Source: CAYMRB01 sp964392615 (GTDB lineage Bacteria > Planctomycetota > UBA8108). Taken from it: a stretch of 7,431 bases of DNA. Positions 1-6,930 of this stretch are shown piece after piece. The stretch covers positions 1 through 7,431 of the forward strand of contig CAYMRB010000481.1 in NCBI GenBank assembly GCA_964392615.1, read 5' to 3'. The number at the start of each line of letters is the position of its first letter. Position 1 is the first letter of the stretch. A program made the translations under genes and the position numbers. The notes under the pieces were generated by a model. That model worked only from the letters and a program-made list of their open reading frames with translations. It did not search any database and was not told where the DNA came from.

Positions 1-23
1 CCCGCGTGCCCCAACAGCCAGCC

Positions 24-46
24 CTTGGCGACTTGGCGTCTTGGCG
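24..46. repeat. Period-8 CTTGGCG tandem repeat
   Basis: Three copies of CTTGGCG occur at 24-30, 32-38 and 40-46, separated by single bases A and T, so the unit repeats every 8 bases. The third copy is followed by TGAG. The array lies outside any convincing gene. From memory, similar CTTGGCG-type strings occur between genes in other high-GC environmental genomes, but I cannot verify this here. Its function is unknown. Read in the frame of the downstream gene it would encode a short LGDLASWR-like peptide, which I take as spurious. Confidence 0.75.
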
Positions 47-58
47 TGAGGATTCCTA

Positions 59-78
59 TCTTCTCTTCTCTTCTCCCC
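59..78. repeat. Pyrimidine tract with TCTTC tandem repeats
   Basis: Three consecutive TCTTC pentamers occupy 59-73 and run into TCCCCC-type pyrimidines, so every base from 59 to 78 is C or T. It lies 13 bases after the CTTGGCG array and may belong to the same intergenic repeat unit. No function can be assigned. Confidence 0.6.
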
Positions 79-150
79 GCGCGAAGGCGAGATCGAGAAC
101 GGGCTTCAGCGAACCTCCTAGCCGGGCGTTGCGCGGAACGACTGTAGGCC

Positions 151-173
151 CCGACTCGACTCCGACTCCGACC
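151..173. repeat. Short CCGACT simple repeat
   Basis: The stretch reads as CCGACT, CGACT, CCGACT, CCGACC, an imperfect tandem of a 5-6 base unit. It is within the leader upstream of the HEAT-repeat gene. If the reading frame were extended upstream it would encode a low-complexity Asp-Ser-Thr-Pro run, which supports treating this region as non-coding. Confidence 0.5.
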
Positions 174-269
174 CGCAGTGCTGCCGACGCGAGCGCCGCA
201 GGACCGCGGATGCACCCCGCGCGCGCTCGACGCTTCCCCCCGCCGCGCCCTCGACGTATCGTGAAGCGC

Positions 270-1223
270 ATGCGGAGACGTGGGAAGATCATCTCGATCG
301 CGGCGCTCATCGGTGCGTGGGCCATCCTCGTTCTCGGCGCGACCGTTTTGGTCGCACGTGCCGGCCTCGAGAGCTGGTACCTGCACAAGATCGAGCACGG
401 AGAGCGAGGCGAGCAGTCGCCGGCGGCCAGGAAGCTCGCGAGGATCGCGTCCGAACGCTGCATCCGTTCGCTCGTCGAGCTGCTGCGAGGCCCGGAGCCG
501 GAGGACTCGATGGCCTCTCCGATCACCTGGGCGTTCGAGGCTCTCGTCTTGCTCGAGGACGACGCCGTCCCGATTCTTCTCGCGGCCCTCGACGATGAGG
601 ACCCGACTCTTCGCGCCCGCGTGGTCCGTGTACTCGGTCTGGTCGGCGACAAGTCGCCACACGCGCTCCCGACGCTGGAGCGCGCCCTGACGGACGAGGC
701 GGCGGAAGTCCGGCTGGCTGCGGCGCGGTGCTTTCACCGCCACGTGCGCTCTCCGGTGGCGCCTTCCTCCGGATGCGCCACGTGCGCACCGAGGGAGACG
801 ATCGCCGACAGCTGGCCCGCGTTCGAGGCTCTCGTGGCGGGCCTGCGCGACGAGAACGCATCCGTGCGTCACCACCTCGCGGTGGCGATCGGAAACATGG
901 GACCACGGGCCAGCCCGGCCGTGCCCGAGCTAATCCGACTCCTCGCGGATGAGGAGATCAGCCCGCGCCTGATGGCGGCGCGAGCACTGAAGTTCATCGG
1001 CCCTGCAGCTGCTTCGGCGCTGCCCCCCCTTCTCGACGCTTGCAATCACGAGGATCCGGACGTCAGGAGTTACGCGGTGGAGGCCCTCGCGGCGATCGCG
1101 CCTGACGACCCTCGCGTTCGGGCGGCGATCAAGGTTGCGGAGCGCGACGAAGAAACTCGCCTCCACGCCCAATGGGCGAGGCAGCGCTTCAACCGTTCGC
1201 AACGAACAGGAGCGCCGGAATGA
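270..1223 (+). CDS. Membrane-anchored HEAT-repeat protein
   Basis: The product is about 317 residues and probably a scaffold for protein-protein contacts. It starts with a basic MRRRGK stretch, then a single hydrophobic helix (residues about 5-29). This predicts a membrane anchor with the rest outside the cytoplasm. The remainder is alpha-helical with roughly five or six HEAT-type repeats at about residues 57-98, 99-131, 132-159, 184-216, 217-249 and 251-283. Recurrent motifs such as AVPILLAALDDEDPTLRARV and AVPELIRLLADEE are typical of bacterial HEAT/PBS-lyase-like repeats. Between repeats 3 and 4 is an insertion of about 23 residues carrying a CATC (CxxC) pair. The start at 270 (ATG) is preferred because upstream sequence is low-complexity; a GTG at 261 is an in-frame alternative, and neither has a clear ribosome binding site. 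The stop overlaps the start of the next gene by four bases. The partner and precise role are unknown. Confidence 0.8.
   Translation: MRRRGKIISIAALIGAWAILVLGATVLVARAGLESWYLHKIEHGERGEQSPAARKLARIASERCIRSLVELLRGPEPEDSMASPITWAFEALVLLEDDAVPILLAALDDEDPTLRARVVRVLGLVGDKSPHALPTLERALTDEAAEVRLAAARCFHRHVRSPVAPSSGCATCAPRETIADSWPAFEALVAGLRDENASVRHHLAVAIGNMGPRASPAVPELIRLLADEEISPRLMAARALKFIGPAAASALPPLLDACNHEDPDVRSYAVEALAAIAPDDPRVRAAIKVAERDEETRLHAQWARQRFNRSQRTGAPE
1208..1212 (+). promoter_or_regulatory. Ribosome binding site of the beta-helix-like gene
   Basis: AGGAG lies 7 bases before the ATG at 1220, inside the end of the HEAT-repeat gene. Together with the ATGA stop/start overlap (1220-1223), this decides the start at 1220 instead of an in-frame ATG at 1172, and it suggests translational coupling. 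Confidence 0.7.
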
Positions 1224-2335
1224 CTCGCTCGAGCGTCGATTCGCTGTCTCGTCTCCTCGTCTGCCTGGTCGTCTCGCTGGCGACCGTGTCGGCTACGAAC
1301 GCCGACGAGAAGTCCTGGAAGGACGAGACGCTACTCGTCTCGCCACAGGGCGATCGAATCGTCGCCCGCGCACCCGAAGGCGAGGAGGTCCTCTTCGAGA
1401 ACGCCGATCCGCAGCTCACGATCGAGTGGGCGCTCGCCAACGCGCGCACGACGGTGGTCCTCGCGGGCGAGTACCTCGTCGCTGAAAGCGTCGACATACC
1501 GCGCGACGGTGTCACCCTGCTCATCGCGCCGCGTGCGAAGATCGCGCTGGACCCGAAGACCGAGCACACGACGGACATCGGCTTCCGCCCCGCGGGCTCG
1601 CATCATCTGGTGCCACTGATCTACAACAAGGGTCGCAAGAACGTCCGCGTGATCCACCTCGGCTCGCTGGTCCACACCTCCTGGCCGGATCAGAAGCCGC
1701 CAAAGCAGACGTTTCCGATCGTCTTCGACGGCCGCAACGAGCAGCGAACGTGCGGAGTCGAGGGCGGCATGCTGCTCGTGGCCGGCGGAGCCAACCAATC
1801 GTTCGTGCTGCTCGACGTCCGCAACGTGCAGGTTCCCCTCGTGGTACTCGACGCAACGTCGAGGATGGACGCGGTTCTGACGCTGGAGGGCTGCGAGAAC
1901 TGCAACCTCGGGACACTGATCAATCTGGCGCCCGACCGAGGTGGCCATACGGGCGAGACCGTCGACCTGAACTCGAGCAATCAGGGCATCCGCGTCGAGC
2001 GATTGATCGGCGAGCGCCCTCAGGAGATCATCGACTGCAACGCGAGCCACGTCGACGTCCGCGAGCTCATCTGCGTCGGCAAGCCCCGCAAGCTCCTCTG
2101 CTTCACCGTGGGCTCCGGCCCGCGTTGGACGAGCCGGCCGCGCGCCGCCAACCGACTGGACGTGTGGAACGCCGAAGTCCTCGAGGACGCGGCGGACGTG
2201 AGTCGGCGGATCGAAGTGCCGGACCTGCCGGCGGCGCTGCCGCGGTTCACGGTGAGAGCGATCGTTGAGGTCACCCTCGAGGGCGGTGCCAAGAAGGAGT
2301 ACGTCAAGGAGGTCGTGGTCGACATCGCCGAGTGA
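1220..2335 (+). CDS. Secreted protein resembling a right-handed beta-helix (pectin-lyase-like fold)
   Basis: The product is about 371 residues. It opens with a signal-peptide-like N-terminus (MTRSSVDSLSRLLVCLVVSL), with likely cleavage after VSA at about residue 25 or after A28. After this comes the pattern TTVVLAGEYLVAESVDI followed by GVTLLIAPRAKIAL. This is the usual first-turn signature of pectate-lyase-superfamily beta-helices (a value, then a gain, then a 'covered' strand). Further short beta-rich, Asn/Gly-rich turns run to about residue 310. The last 30 or so residues (PRFTV...EVTLEGG...) look like a separate beta-rich tail. No catalytic residues of a named lyase or hydrolase family could be placed, so enzyme activity is not shown. 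The gene overlaps the HEAT-repeat gene by four bases and is 31 bases before the next gene. A copy of its tail lies at 4059-4117. Confidence 0.65.
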   Translation: MTRSSVDSLSRLLVCLVVSLATVSATNADEKSWKDETLLVSPQGDRIVARAPEGEEVLFENADPQLTIEWALANARTTVVLAGEYLVAESVDIPRDGVTLLIAPRAKIALDPKTEHTTDIGFRPAGSHHLVPLIYNKGRKNVRVIHLGSLVHTSWPDQKPPKQTFPIVFDGRNEQRTCGVEGGMLLVAGGANQSFVLLDVRNVQVPLVVLDATSRMDAVLTLEGCENCNLGTLINLAPDRGGHTGETVDLNSSNQGIRVERLIGERPQEIIDCNASHVDVRELICVGKPRKLLCFTVGSGPRWTSRPRAANRLDVWNAEVLEDAADVSRRIEVPDLPAALPRFTVRAIVEVTLEGGAKKEYVKEVVVDIAE

Positions 2336-2354
2336 CGGTGCGGTCCATGCGTAT

Positions 2355-2360
2355 GGAGGA
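2355..2360 (+). promoter_or_regulatory. Ribosome binding site of the transglutaminase-like/CBM gene
   Basis: GGAGGA is a near-consensus Shine-Dalgarno sequence. It is 6 bases before an ATG at 2367 and 9 bases before a second, adjacent ATG at 2370. It rules out the longer upstream reading of this frame that begins at 2265 inside the preceding gene. Confidence 0.8.
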
Positions 2361-2366
2361 CGATCG

Positions 2367-4055
2367 ATGATGTCACCCGAGATCCGAGGAGCGTGGTGCC
2401 ACACACGGGGCGCGGTAGTGTGCTACGCGCTGCTGTCGTGGTTGCCCGCCAGCGCAGGCGCGCAGCAGCCGGCAGCAGCCGACGCGGCCTCGGTCGTCCA
2501 GCGCGAAGCGTTCGCCGAACGCCTCACGGCACTGACCGTGTGGTTGAATGCGAAAGCGACTGCGAGCGCGGCGGGCGTTGTTGCGAAGGTCGACCCCCTG
2601 CTCGCGGACCCCGTCTTCACGAACGCGCTCGCTCGTCGCCAGCTCATCGCGAAGGTCGGCCCCGACCGTTTGACCGCATTCGCTCGAGAGGAGCAGAGCA
2701 ACCGCGACTTCCTGTCGTGGCTCCTGCGCCATGAGGAGGCCGTGAGACTCCTTATTCTGGGAGCCACTCCGCTGGCGAACGCCCAGCGACGGGATAACCT
2801 CTGGACGATCGATATCTCGGCCCTCGAGATTTGGAACCGGATCTTCTCGGCCGACCCGGAATCGAGAGCTGGCATCTACCTCAGGTTGGCCATCGCGACG
2901 GGCCTGAGCCCCCCGGGCACCGGGAACCGCGGTGCCGGACAGGCGAAGACGCCGGCGGATCCCGTCGAGCGCTATCTGCACTACAAGACGGCGCACGAGA
3001 AGAAGGAGCTCTTCCCGAGCTTCGATTGCCTCTCGGTCTGGGAGTACCGACAGATCATGGCGTCGAACGCTTCGAACGCCGATCTGGCTTGGGCGCGCGA
3101 AGCGATCAACACCTGGCGTCCCGACCTGAGGGCCAACGAGCAGGTCGTCAACTCGACGAGCGAGGTGTGGCGCCGGTTCTCACCGTTCCCGTTCGAGGAC
3201 ACGTTCAAGAACGTGCTCGCGGGTGGCGGCAAGTGCGGTCCGCGATCGTCCTGGTCGGTATTCGTCTGTCAGGCCTTCGGCATTCCGGCGGTCGGTGTGC
3301 GGCAGCCAGGGCACGCGTGTGCGGCGTACAGGGCGGCCTATCCACACGTCGAGCCGCAACCGGGAAACGTCTGGAAGGTCGTCTACGGTCGCGGCTGGCA
3401 CGTATCGAAATCGTGCGGTCTGTCCGGATCCGATTTCGTCGCGGCGATGGAAGCGCGAGCGGACGCGACGACGTTTTCGCGCGTGGAACATCTCCATTGG
3501 CTGGCCTCGGCGCTCGAGTCCGATGAGAAGGCCACTGCGCTTCGAGCTCGAGCTGACAGGATCGCGCGCGCCGCCCTCAAGACCGCGACGCGCGACGCGC
3601 GAGGAATCGGTGACGAGACGCCCGGCGGGAAGAAGAAGGAAGAGCCGTGGCAGCCGGTTCCCGGTGTCATCCATGTGGAAGCCGAGGCGTTCGACAAGGC
3701 GACGGGAATCGTCATCCATGACTGCTACCTCGGCGGCCAGCAAGTGTACTCTCCGAAGTACGGAACGGGCTGGGGGACACCGCCGCGAATCGAGTACGTC
3801 GTCGACGTACCGACGACCGGCACCTACGCGCTGGGCCTGCGAGCCGCGGTGGTCAACTTCGAGCAATCCGTCGACGTAGCTGTCGGCGCCGGCAAGCCCG
3901 TCTCCATCAAGGTGCCCAACTCGCGCGGTCTGTGGGCGAAGACGCCCGCGATCGAGTTGCGGTTGGCGACGGGGCAACAGAGGGTGACGCTGACGCGCCC
4001 CGCGTCCCAAAGAGGGCTTGCGCTGCGATACATGGAGTTCAGGCTCAAGGAATAG
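2367..4055 (+). CDS. Secreted transglutaminase-like protein with C-terminal CBM6/35-like domain
   Basis: The product is about 562 residues. It has an N-terminal signal peptide ending near ASAGA-QQ (residue about 33), then an alpha-helical region to about residue 280. A papain-like/transglutaminase-like core follows: GGGKCGPRSSW with Cys290, then AFGIPAVGVRQPGHACAAY with His316. The Cys in a GxCG context, followed by an AFGIPA strand and a His, is the usual layout of transglutaminase-like domains. The third catalytic acid is not obvious; a GWHVSKSCG segment follows at about 343-351. A Lys/Glu-rich linker (about 415-428) joins this to a beta-sandwich beginning VIHVEAEAF (about 434) and ending LRYMEFRLK, typical of CBM6/CBM35-type carbohydrate-binding modules. 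Likely role: an exported enzyme or binding protein anchored to a glycan; the reaction is unknown (peptidase, transglutaminase or glycan-linked amidase are all possible). The start at 2367 is set by the ribosome binding site. Confidence 0.7.
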   Translation: MMSPEIRGAWCHTRGAVVCYALLSWLPASAGAQQPAAADAASVVQREAFAERLTALTVWLNAKATASAAGVVAKVDPLLADPVFTNALARRQLIAKVGPDRLTAFAREEQSNRDFLSWLLRHEEAVRLLILGATPLANAQRRDNLWTIDISALEIWNRIFSADPESRAGIYLRLAIATGLSPPGTGNRGAGQAKTPADPVERYLHYKTAHEKKELFPSFDCLSVWEYRQIMASNASNADLAWAREAINTWRPDLRANEQVVNSTSEVWRRFSPFPFEDTFKNVLAGGGKCGPRSSWSVFVCQAFGIPAVGVRQPGHACAAYRAAYPHVEPQPGNVWKVVYGRGWHVSKSCGLSGSDFVAAMEARADATTFSRVEHLHWLASALESDEKATALRARADRIARAALKTATRDARGIGDETPGGKKKEEPWQPVPGVIHVEAEAFDKATGIVIHDCYLGGQQVYSPKYGTGWGTPPRIEYVVDVPTTGTYALGLRAAVVNFEQSVDVAVGAGKPVSIKVPNSRGLWAKTPAIELRLATGQQRVTLTRPASQRGLALRYMEFRLKE

Positions 4056-4058
4056 CCC

Positions 4059-4117
4059 GCGCTCCGCGGTTCACGGTGAAGGCGCACAACGAAGTCACCC
4101 TCGAGGGCGAAACGAAG
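4059..4117 (+). pseudogene. Vestigial copy of the 3' end of the beta-helix-like gene
   Basis: The bases between two genes match the end of the gene at 1220-2335. A block at 4064-4109 aligns without gaps to 2240-2285 with 38 of 46 bases identical, including 16 identical bases at 4064-4079 and 14 at 4096-4109. Five more bases upstream (4059-4063) match after a one-base gap. In the matching frame it reads APRFTVKAHNEVTLEG against LPRFTVRAIVEVTLEG in the parent. This frame is not that of either flanking gene, and beyond about 4117 it no longer matches. It looks like the leftover of a duplicated or replaced gene. Confidence 0.7.
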
Positions 4118-4118
4118 C

Positions 4119-5108
4119 ATGACCGTGCCCAGCAACACGGACGAAGGGCCAAGCGTCAGAGGGACTCCGACGGGATCGCTCCGACCGACAACGCCGTTCC
4201 ATCTATCGCTGTCCAACAAGATCTACCTCGGAGTCGTTCTCGGACTGGGCTGCATCCCCGCGGGCCTTCTGTTGCTCATCGATCCGTTCATGGCGGGATA
4301 CTTCATGGGCGCGATCGGTTTCACCGTGGGCTGCGCTGTCGGATTCGCCGTACTCATGTGGCTGCTAGCCGGGCGCAGGGGTAGCACGAGCGGTGCGTTC
4401 AATATCGCCCTGACGCTGGCCCTGCTGCTACAGCTCGGCATGGGCGTCACGCAACTCGGAGAGTTCCTCGAGAGGGCCAAGGAGGCGCGCAGGAAATCCG
4501 ATGCCGCAAGGCGCGATCCTGCGGCGGGGCCAGCCAACGAAATCGATTGGGATCAGTGGGCCGAGAGCGCCACCGGTGACGAGAAGCAGGCGGTGGAGTT
4601 TCTCGAGGAGTTCCTCGACAAGACGCGGTCGATCGAACGGGAGTGGCTCGAGTCGCAAGCTCCCATCCAACAGATCGTCTCGGTGAGCTGGCTGACTTCC
4701 GATGGCGGGTTCCGCCGCGCTAGAGACGCCGTTACGCGATACGACAAGGCAACTCGCGCGTACGGGAGATGGGCCGGACACGCGCTCTCGGACCTCGAAG
4801 AGCGACTGCGAGGGCTGACGGTCGACGACCTGTCCGTCGAGCGGGTCCTCCGGGAGGCGACTGAGCGCCACCCCCTGGAGGAACCGGATTTCGGCAAGCT
4901 CCTGCGGGCGCATCGAAGCCGCGTCCCGGCACTGACTCGCATGCTGGATTTCCTGCAGGAGACCGAGAAACGTTGGTCTGGAAGCACCGAGGGGTACATT
5001 TTCCATGTCGATGGCGATGGCCTCCAGTACGGCGATTTGGCGGCCAGGCTCGCGGACCTCGACAAGAGAATCGCGCGGCTCTCACGACAACTCGGATCGT
5101 TGCGGTGA
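4119..5108 (+). CDS. Unknown membrane protein with three predicted helices and a helical tail
   Basis: The product is about 329 residues and I do not recognise its family. A polar N-terminus (1-33) is followed by three hydrophobic segments at about residues 35-54, 58-84 and 92-112, with a short RRG loop before the third. From about 114 to the end the protein is soluble, charged and mostly helical, with Glu/Lys/Arg-rich stretches (about 115-132, 155-180, 305-325) that may form coiled coils. No enzyme motif is visible. The start at 4119 is the first ATG of the frame and has only weak ribosome-binding similarity (GAGGGCGA about 9 bases before it). That upstream sequence belongs to the vestigial gene fragment, so the start is less certain. 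The gene sits 63 bases after the transglutaminase-like gene and 56 before the sulfatase, so co-transcription is likely. A transport or sensing role is possible but unsupported. Confidence 0.7.
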   Translation: MTVPSNTDEGPSVRGTPTGSLRPTTPFHLSLSNKIYLGVVLGLGCIPAGLLLLIDPFMAGYFMGAIGFTVGCAVGFAVLMWLLAGRRGSTSGAFNIALTLALLLQLGMGVTQLGEFLERAKEARRKSDAARRDPAAGPANEIDWDQWAESATGDEKQAVEFLEEFLDKTRSIEREWLESQAPIQQIVSVSWLTSDGGFRRARDAVTRYDKATRAYGRWAGHALSDLEERLRGLTVDDLSVERVLREATERHPLEEPDFGKLLRAHRSRVPALTRMLDFLQETEKRWSGSTEGYIFHVDGDGLQYGDLAARLADLDKRIARLSRQLGSLR

Positions 5109-5164
5109 GCCGATCGACGACGTATTCCTCGCCGGTTCCTGTGGATAGAGAGACCTCTCCGATC

Positions 5165-6658
5165 ATGAAACGATACGCCTGCCTCGTCCTTCTGCTCACG
5201 ACCGCCCTGCCCGCTGCGGGTGCGGAGGCGAAGTACAACGTCCTGTTCATCATCTCCGATGACCTGACCTACACCGCGCTGTCCTGCTACGGCAACAAGG
5301 TGTGCAAGACGCCCAACATCGATTCGCTGGCGACCCGGGGCACGCGCTTCACGCGCGCGTACTGCCAGGGCACCTACTGCGGGCCGTCGCGGGCTTCGTT
5401 CCTGTCGGGCTACTATCCGCATGCAACTCGTGCTCTGGGCTACGCGAGTCCGCGGCCGGCGATCGGCGATCGCGCGACCTGGCCGCAGCACTTCATGAAC
5501 AACGGCTACCACACCATGCGGGTGAGCAAGATCTTCCACATGGGTGTGCCCGGCGGGATCGAGAAGGGGACCGACGGCGCGGACGATCCGGCGTCCTGGA
5601 ACGAGAGATACAACAGCAAGGGACCGGAGTGGCGGGCGCCGGGTGACGGCGAGACGCTTCAGAGGAATCCGCACGGCAAGCGGCCCGTCGTGGGAGGCAA
5701 CACGTTCGTCGTCGTCGAGGCCGACGGCGACGATCTCGTGCACTCCGACGGAAAGACGGCGGCCAAGGCGGTCGAGCTGATCCACGAGCACAAGAGCAGA
5801 CCGTTCTGGCTCGGAGTCGGATTCGTGCGACCGCATGTGCCCTTCGTCGCGCCGCGCTCGTATTACCCGCCGTACAAGCCCTACGACAAGATGGTGCTGC
5901 CGGAGAAGGTGCCGGGCGATTGGGACGACATCCCGAAGCCAGGCATCAACTACTGCACGAGCTCGAACATGCAGATGGACATCCGCAAGCAGAAGAAGGC
6001 GATCGGCGGCTACTACGCCTCGGTCGCCTTTCTGGACGCGCAGGTAGGGAAGGTGCTGAAGGCCCTGGATGACGCCGGCCTGCGGGATCGCACGATCGTC
6101 ATCTTCACCAGCGATCACGGCTTCCACCTCGGCGAGCACGACTTCTGGGCGAAGGTGAGCTTGCGAGACGAGTCGGCCGGCGTGCCGTTGATCATCAGCG
6201 TGCCCGGGAAGAAGCCCGCCGTGTGCCATTCGCTCGTCGAGATGCTCGATCTCTACCCGACGGTGTCGAAACTGTGTGGGCTGGAAGTCCCCCAGAACGT
6301 CCAGGGCGCGGATATCTCCCGCATGCTGGACGACCCGGCGCATCGCGTACGAGACGCGGCGTTCAGCGTGGCGCCGATGCGCAAGGGCTTCCTGCTGCGA
6401 GAAGACGACTGGGCGTACATTCAGTACGGTGAGGATGCCGGCGCCGGAATCGAGCTGTTCGACATGCGCGAGGATCCTCGACAGTACACGAACCTCGCCA
6501 TGTCGCCGGAGCACGCGGCGCGCGTCGAGTCCTTCAAGGCGAAGTTCGCGGCCAAGATGAAGGCGGTGCGGGACAACGACCTCGATATCGACGACTCGCG
6601 GCCCGCGGGGAAGAAGCGGAAGAAGAGCGCTCGGCTCCGGGAACGCGGGAAGCGCTGA
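5165..6658 (+). CDS. Secreted type I sulfatase, iduronate-2-sulfatase-like (S1 family)
   Basis: The product is about 497 residues, within the usual length for the family. It hydrolyses sulfate esters, probably on a sulfated polysaccharide. A signal peptide (MKRYACLVLLLTTALPAAGA) implies export. Landmarks: NVLFIISDDL with metal-binding Asp32/Asp33; YCGPSRASFLSG with Cys72 and Arg76, the C-x-P-x-R signature whose Cys is converted to formylglycine; SKIFH; FWLGVGFVRPHVPFVAP; and TSDHGFHLGEHDFWAK with Asp317, His318, His325 and Lys330. The KIFH and GF-RPH-PF patterns resemble iduronate-2-sulfatase-like sulfatases (the S1_7 group) more than choline or arylsulfatases. The C-terminus is strongly basic (KKRKK...RERGKR). 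The ATG at 5165 is chosen because the upstream in-frame extension overlaps the previous gene and lacks a signal peptide; no strong ribosome binding site is seen. Activity would need a formylglycine-generating enzyme encoded elsewhere. The exact substrate is unknown. Confidence 0.93.
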   Translation: MKRYACLVLLLTTALPAAGAEAKYNVLFIISDDLTYTALSCYGNKVCKTPNIDSLATRGTRFTRAYCQGTYCGPSRASFLSGYYPHATRALGYASPRPAIGDRATWPQHFMNNGYHTMRVSKIFHMGVPGGIEKGTDGADDPASWNERYNSKGPEWRAPGDGETLQRNPHGKRPVVGGNTFVVVEADGDDLVHSDGKTAAKAVELIHEHKSRPFWLGVGFVRPHVPFVAPRSYYPPYKPYDKMVLPEKVPGDWDDIPKPGINYCTSSNMQMDIRKQKKAIGGYYASVAFLDAQVGKVLKALDDAGLRDRTIVIFTSDHGFHLGEHDFWAKVSLRDESAGVPLIISVPGKKPAVCHSLVEMLDLYPTVSKLCGLEVPQNVQGADISRMLDDPAHRVRDAAFSVAPMRKGFLLREDDWAYIQYGEDAGAGIELFDMREDPRQYTNLAMSPEHAARVESFKAKFAAKMKAVRDNDLDIDDSRPAGKKRKKSARLRERGKR

Positions 6659-6872
6659 GAAGCAACCATCCGACAGCGCCCACTGCGACGAAGAGGACTC
6701 GGGCCGGAACTCGGGGGCCGGTGCCAGCTGGTCCGGATCGCGCTCGACCTCCAGCAGGAACGCTCGCGCCTCCTCCGGGGGCCAACCCGCTTTCTGCAGA
6801 CGCTCGTACAGGTATCGCTTGTCGCCGCCACCTCGCAGCGACTTTGCGAGGCGGCGGGCGAGCTCTGTGAAG
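6659..6872 (-). pseudogene. Possible minus-strand coding remnant, start and end missing
   Basis: No plus-strand gene lies here. In one minus-strand frame the translation is protein-like, with high GC at third codon positions: ELARRLAKSLRGGGDKRYL, then ERLQKAGWPPEEARAFLLE, then VERDPDQL. This suggests amphipathic helices with a GWPPEEA turn. No ATG, GTG or TTG start lies in frame between the tRNA end and this segment, and the frame runs on into antisense of the sulfatase without its own stop. It could be a fragment of a small helical protein that lost its ends, or an open antisense frame produced by high GC. Otherwise I see nothing in this stretch. Confidence 0.3.
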
Positions 6873-6930
6873 TGGTGCGAGAGGGGGGACTCGAACCCCC
6901 ACCCGTTTCCGGACAGGAACCTAAATCCTA
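6873..6930 (-). tRNA. Truncated tRNA-Leu (TAG), 3' half only
   Basis: Read on the minus strand, this is the 3' part of a leucine tRNA. It shows an anticodon stem TAGGA/TCCTG (6926-6930 and 6914-6918), a loop TTTAGGT with anticodon TAG (6921-6923), and a long variable arm with stem CCG/CGG around GAAA. The T stem GGGGG/CCCCC has loop TTCGAGT (6884-6900), followed by the acceptor 3' strand CTCTCGC, discriminator A and encoded CCA (6873-6875). The long variable arm fits a class II tRNA. The acceptor 5' strand GCGAGAG and the D arm are absent: bases to the right of 6930 do not match a tRNA. This is a displaced 3' fragment, as left by integration into a tRNA gene, and is not expected to give a functional tRNA. 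Confidence 0.85.

Larger units (their letters stand above)
1..269. other. Leader region without a convincing gene
   Basis: The frame of the HEAT-repeat gene is open back to position 6, but its translation here is low-complexity and rich in Arg, Pro, Ser and Thr, with no recognisable domain. The first sensible protein start, a basic stretch followed by a membrane helix, is at 261 or 270. I therefore treat 1-269 as an intergenic or leader region dominated by the three short repeats listed separately. I see no clear promoter. The end of an upstream gene is not visible. Confidence 0.55.

Noticed and set aside
6..269. N-terminal extension of the HEAT-repeat protein
   Set aside because: The extension is low-complexity, built on short DNA repeats, and would place the membrane helix 90 residues inside the protein.
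1331..2404. A 357-codon minus-strand frame opposite the beta-helix-like gene
   Set aside because: It is the mirrored frame of a gene with a ribosome binding site, signal peptide and domain-like pattern; its own composition (Asp/Arg/Ala/Val-rich) is that of a high-GC antisense shadow.
5148..5159. Small palindrome GAGAG-AC-CTCTC before the sulfatase
   Set aside because: A 5-bp stem with a 2-base loop is too small to form a stable hairpin and no regulatory role can be supported.
6652..6679. Terminator hairpin after the sulfatase (GCGCTG and CAGCGC)
   Set aside because: The stem is only 6 bp with a 16-base loop, overlaps the stop codon and has no T tract.
6873..6930. tmRNA 3' end, or a tRNA-Leu split by a group I intron
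   Set aside because: A full anticodon loop and class II variable arm identify a leucine tRNA, and the break lies at the 5' edge of the anticodon stem, not inside the anticodon as in known tRNA-Leu introns. No 5' half is nearby.
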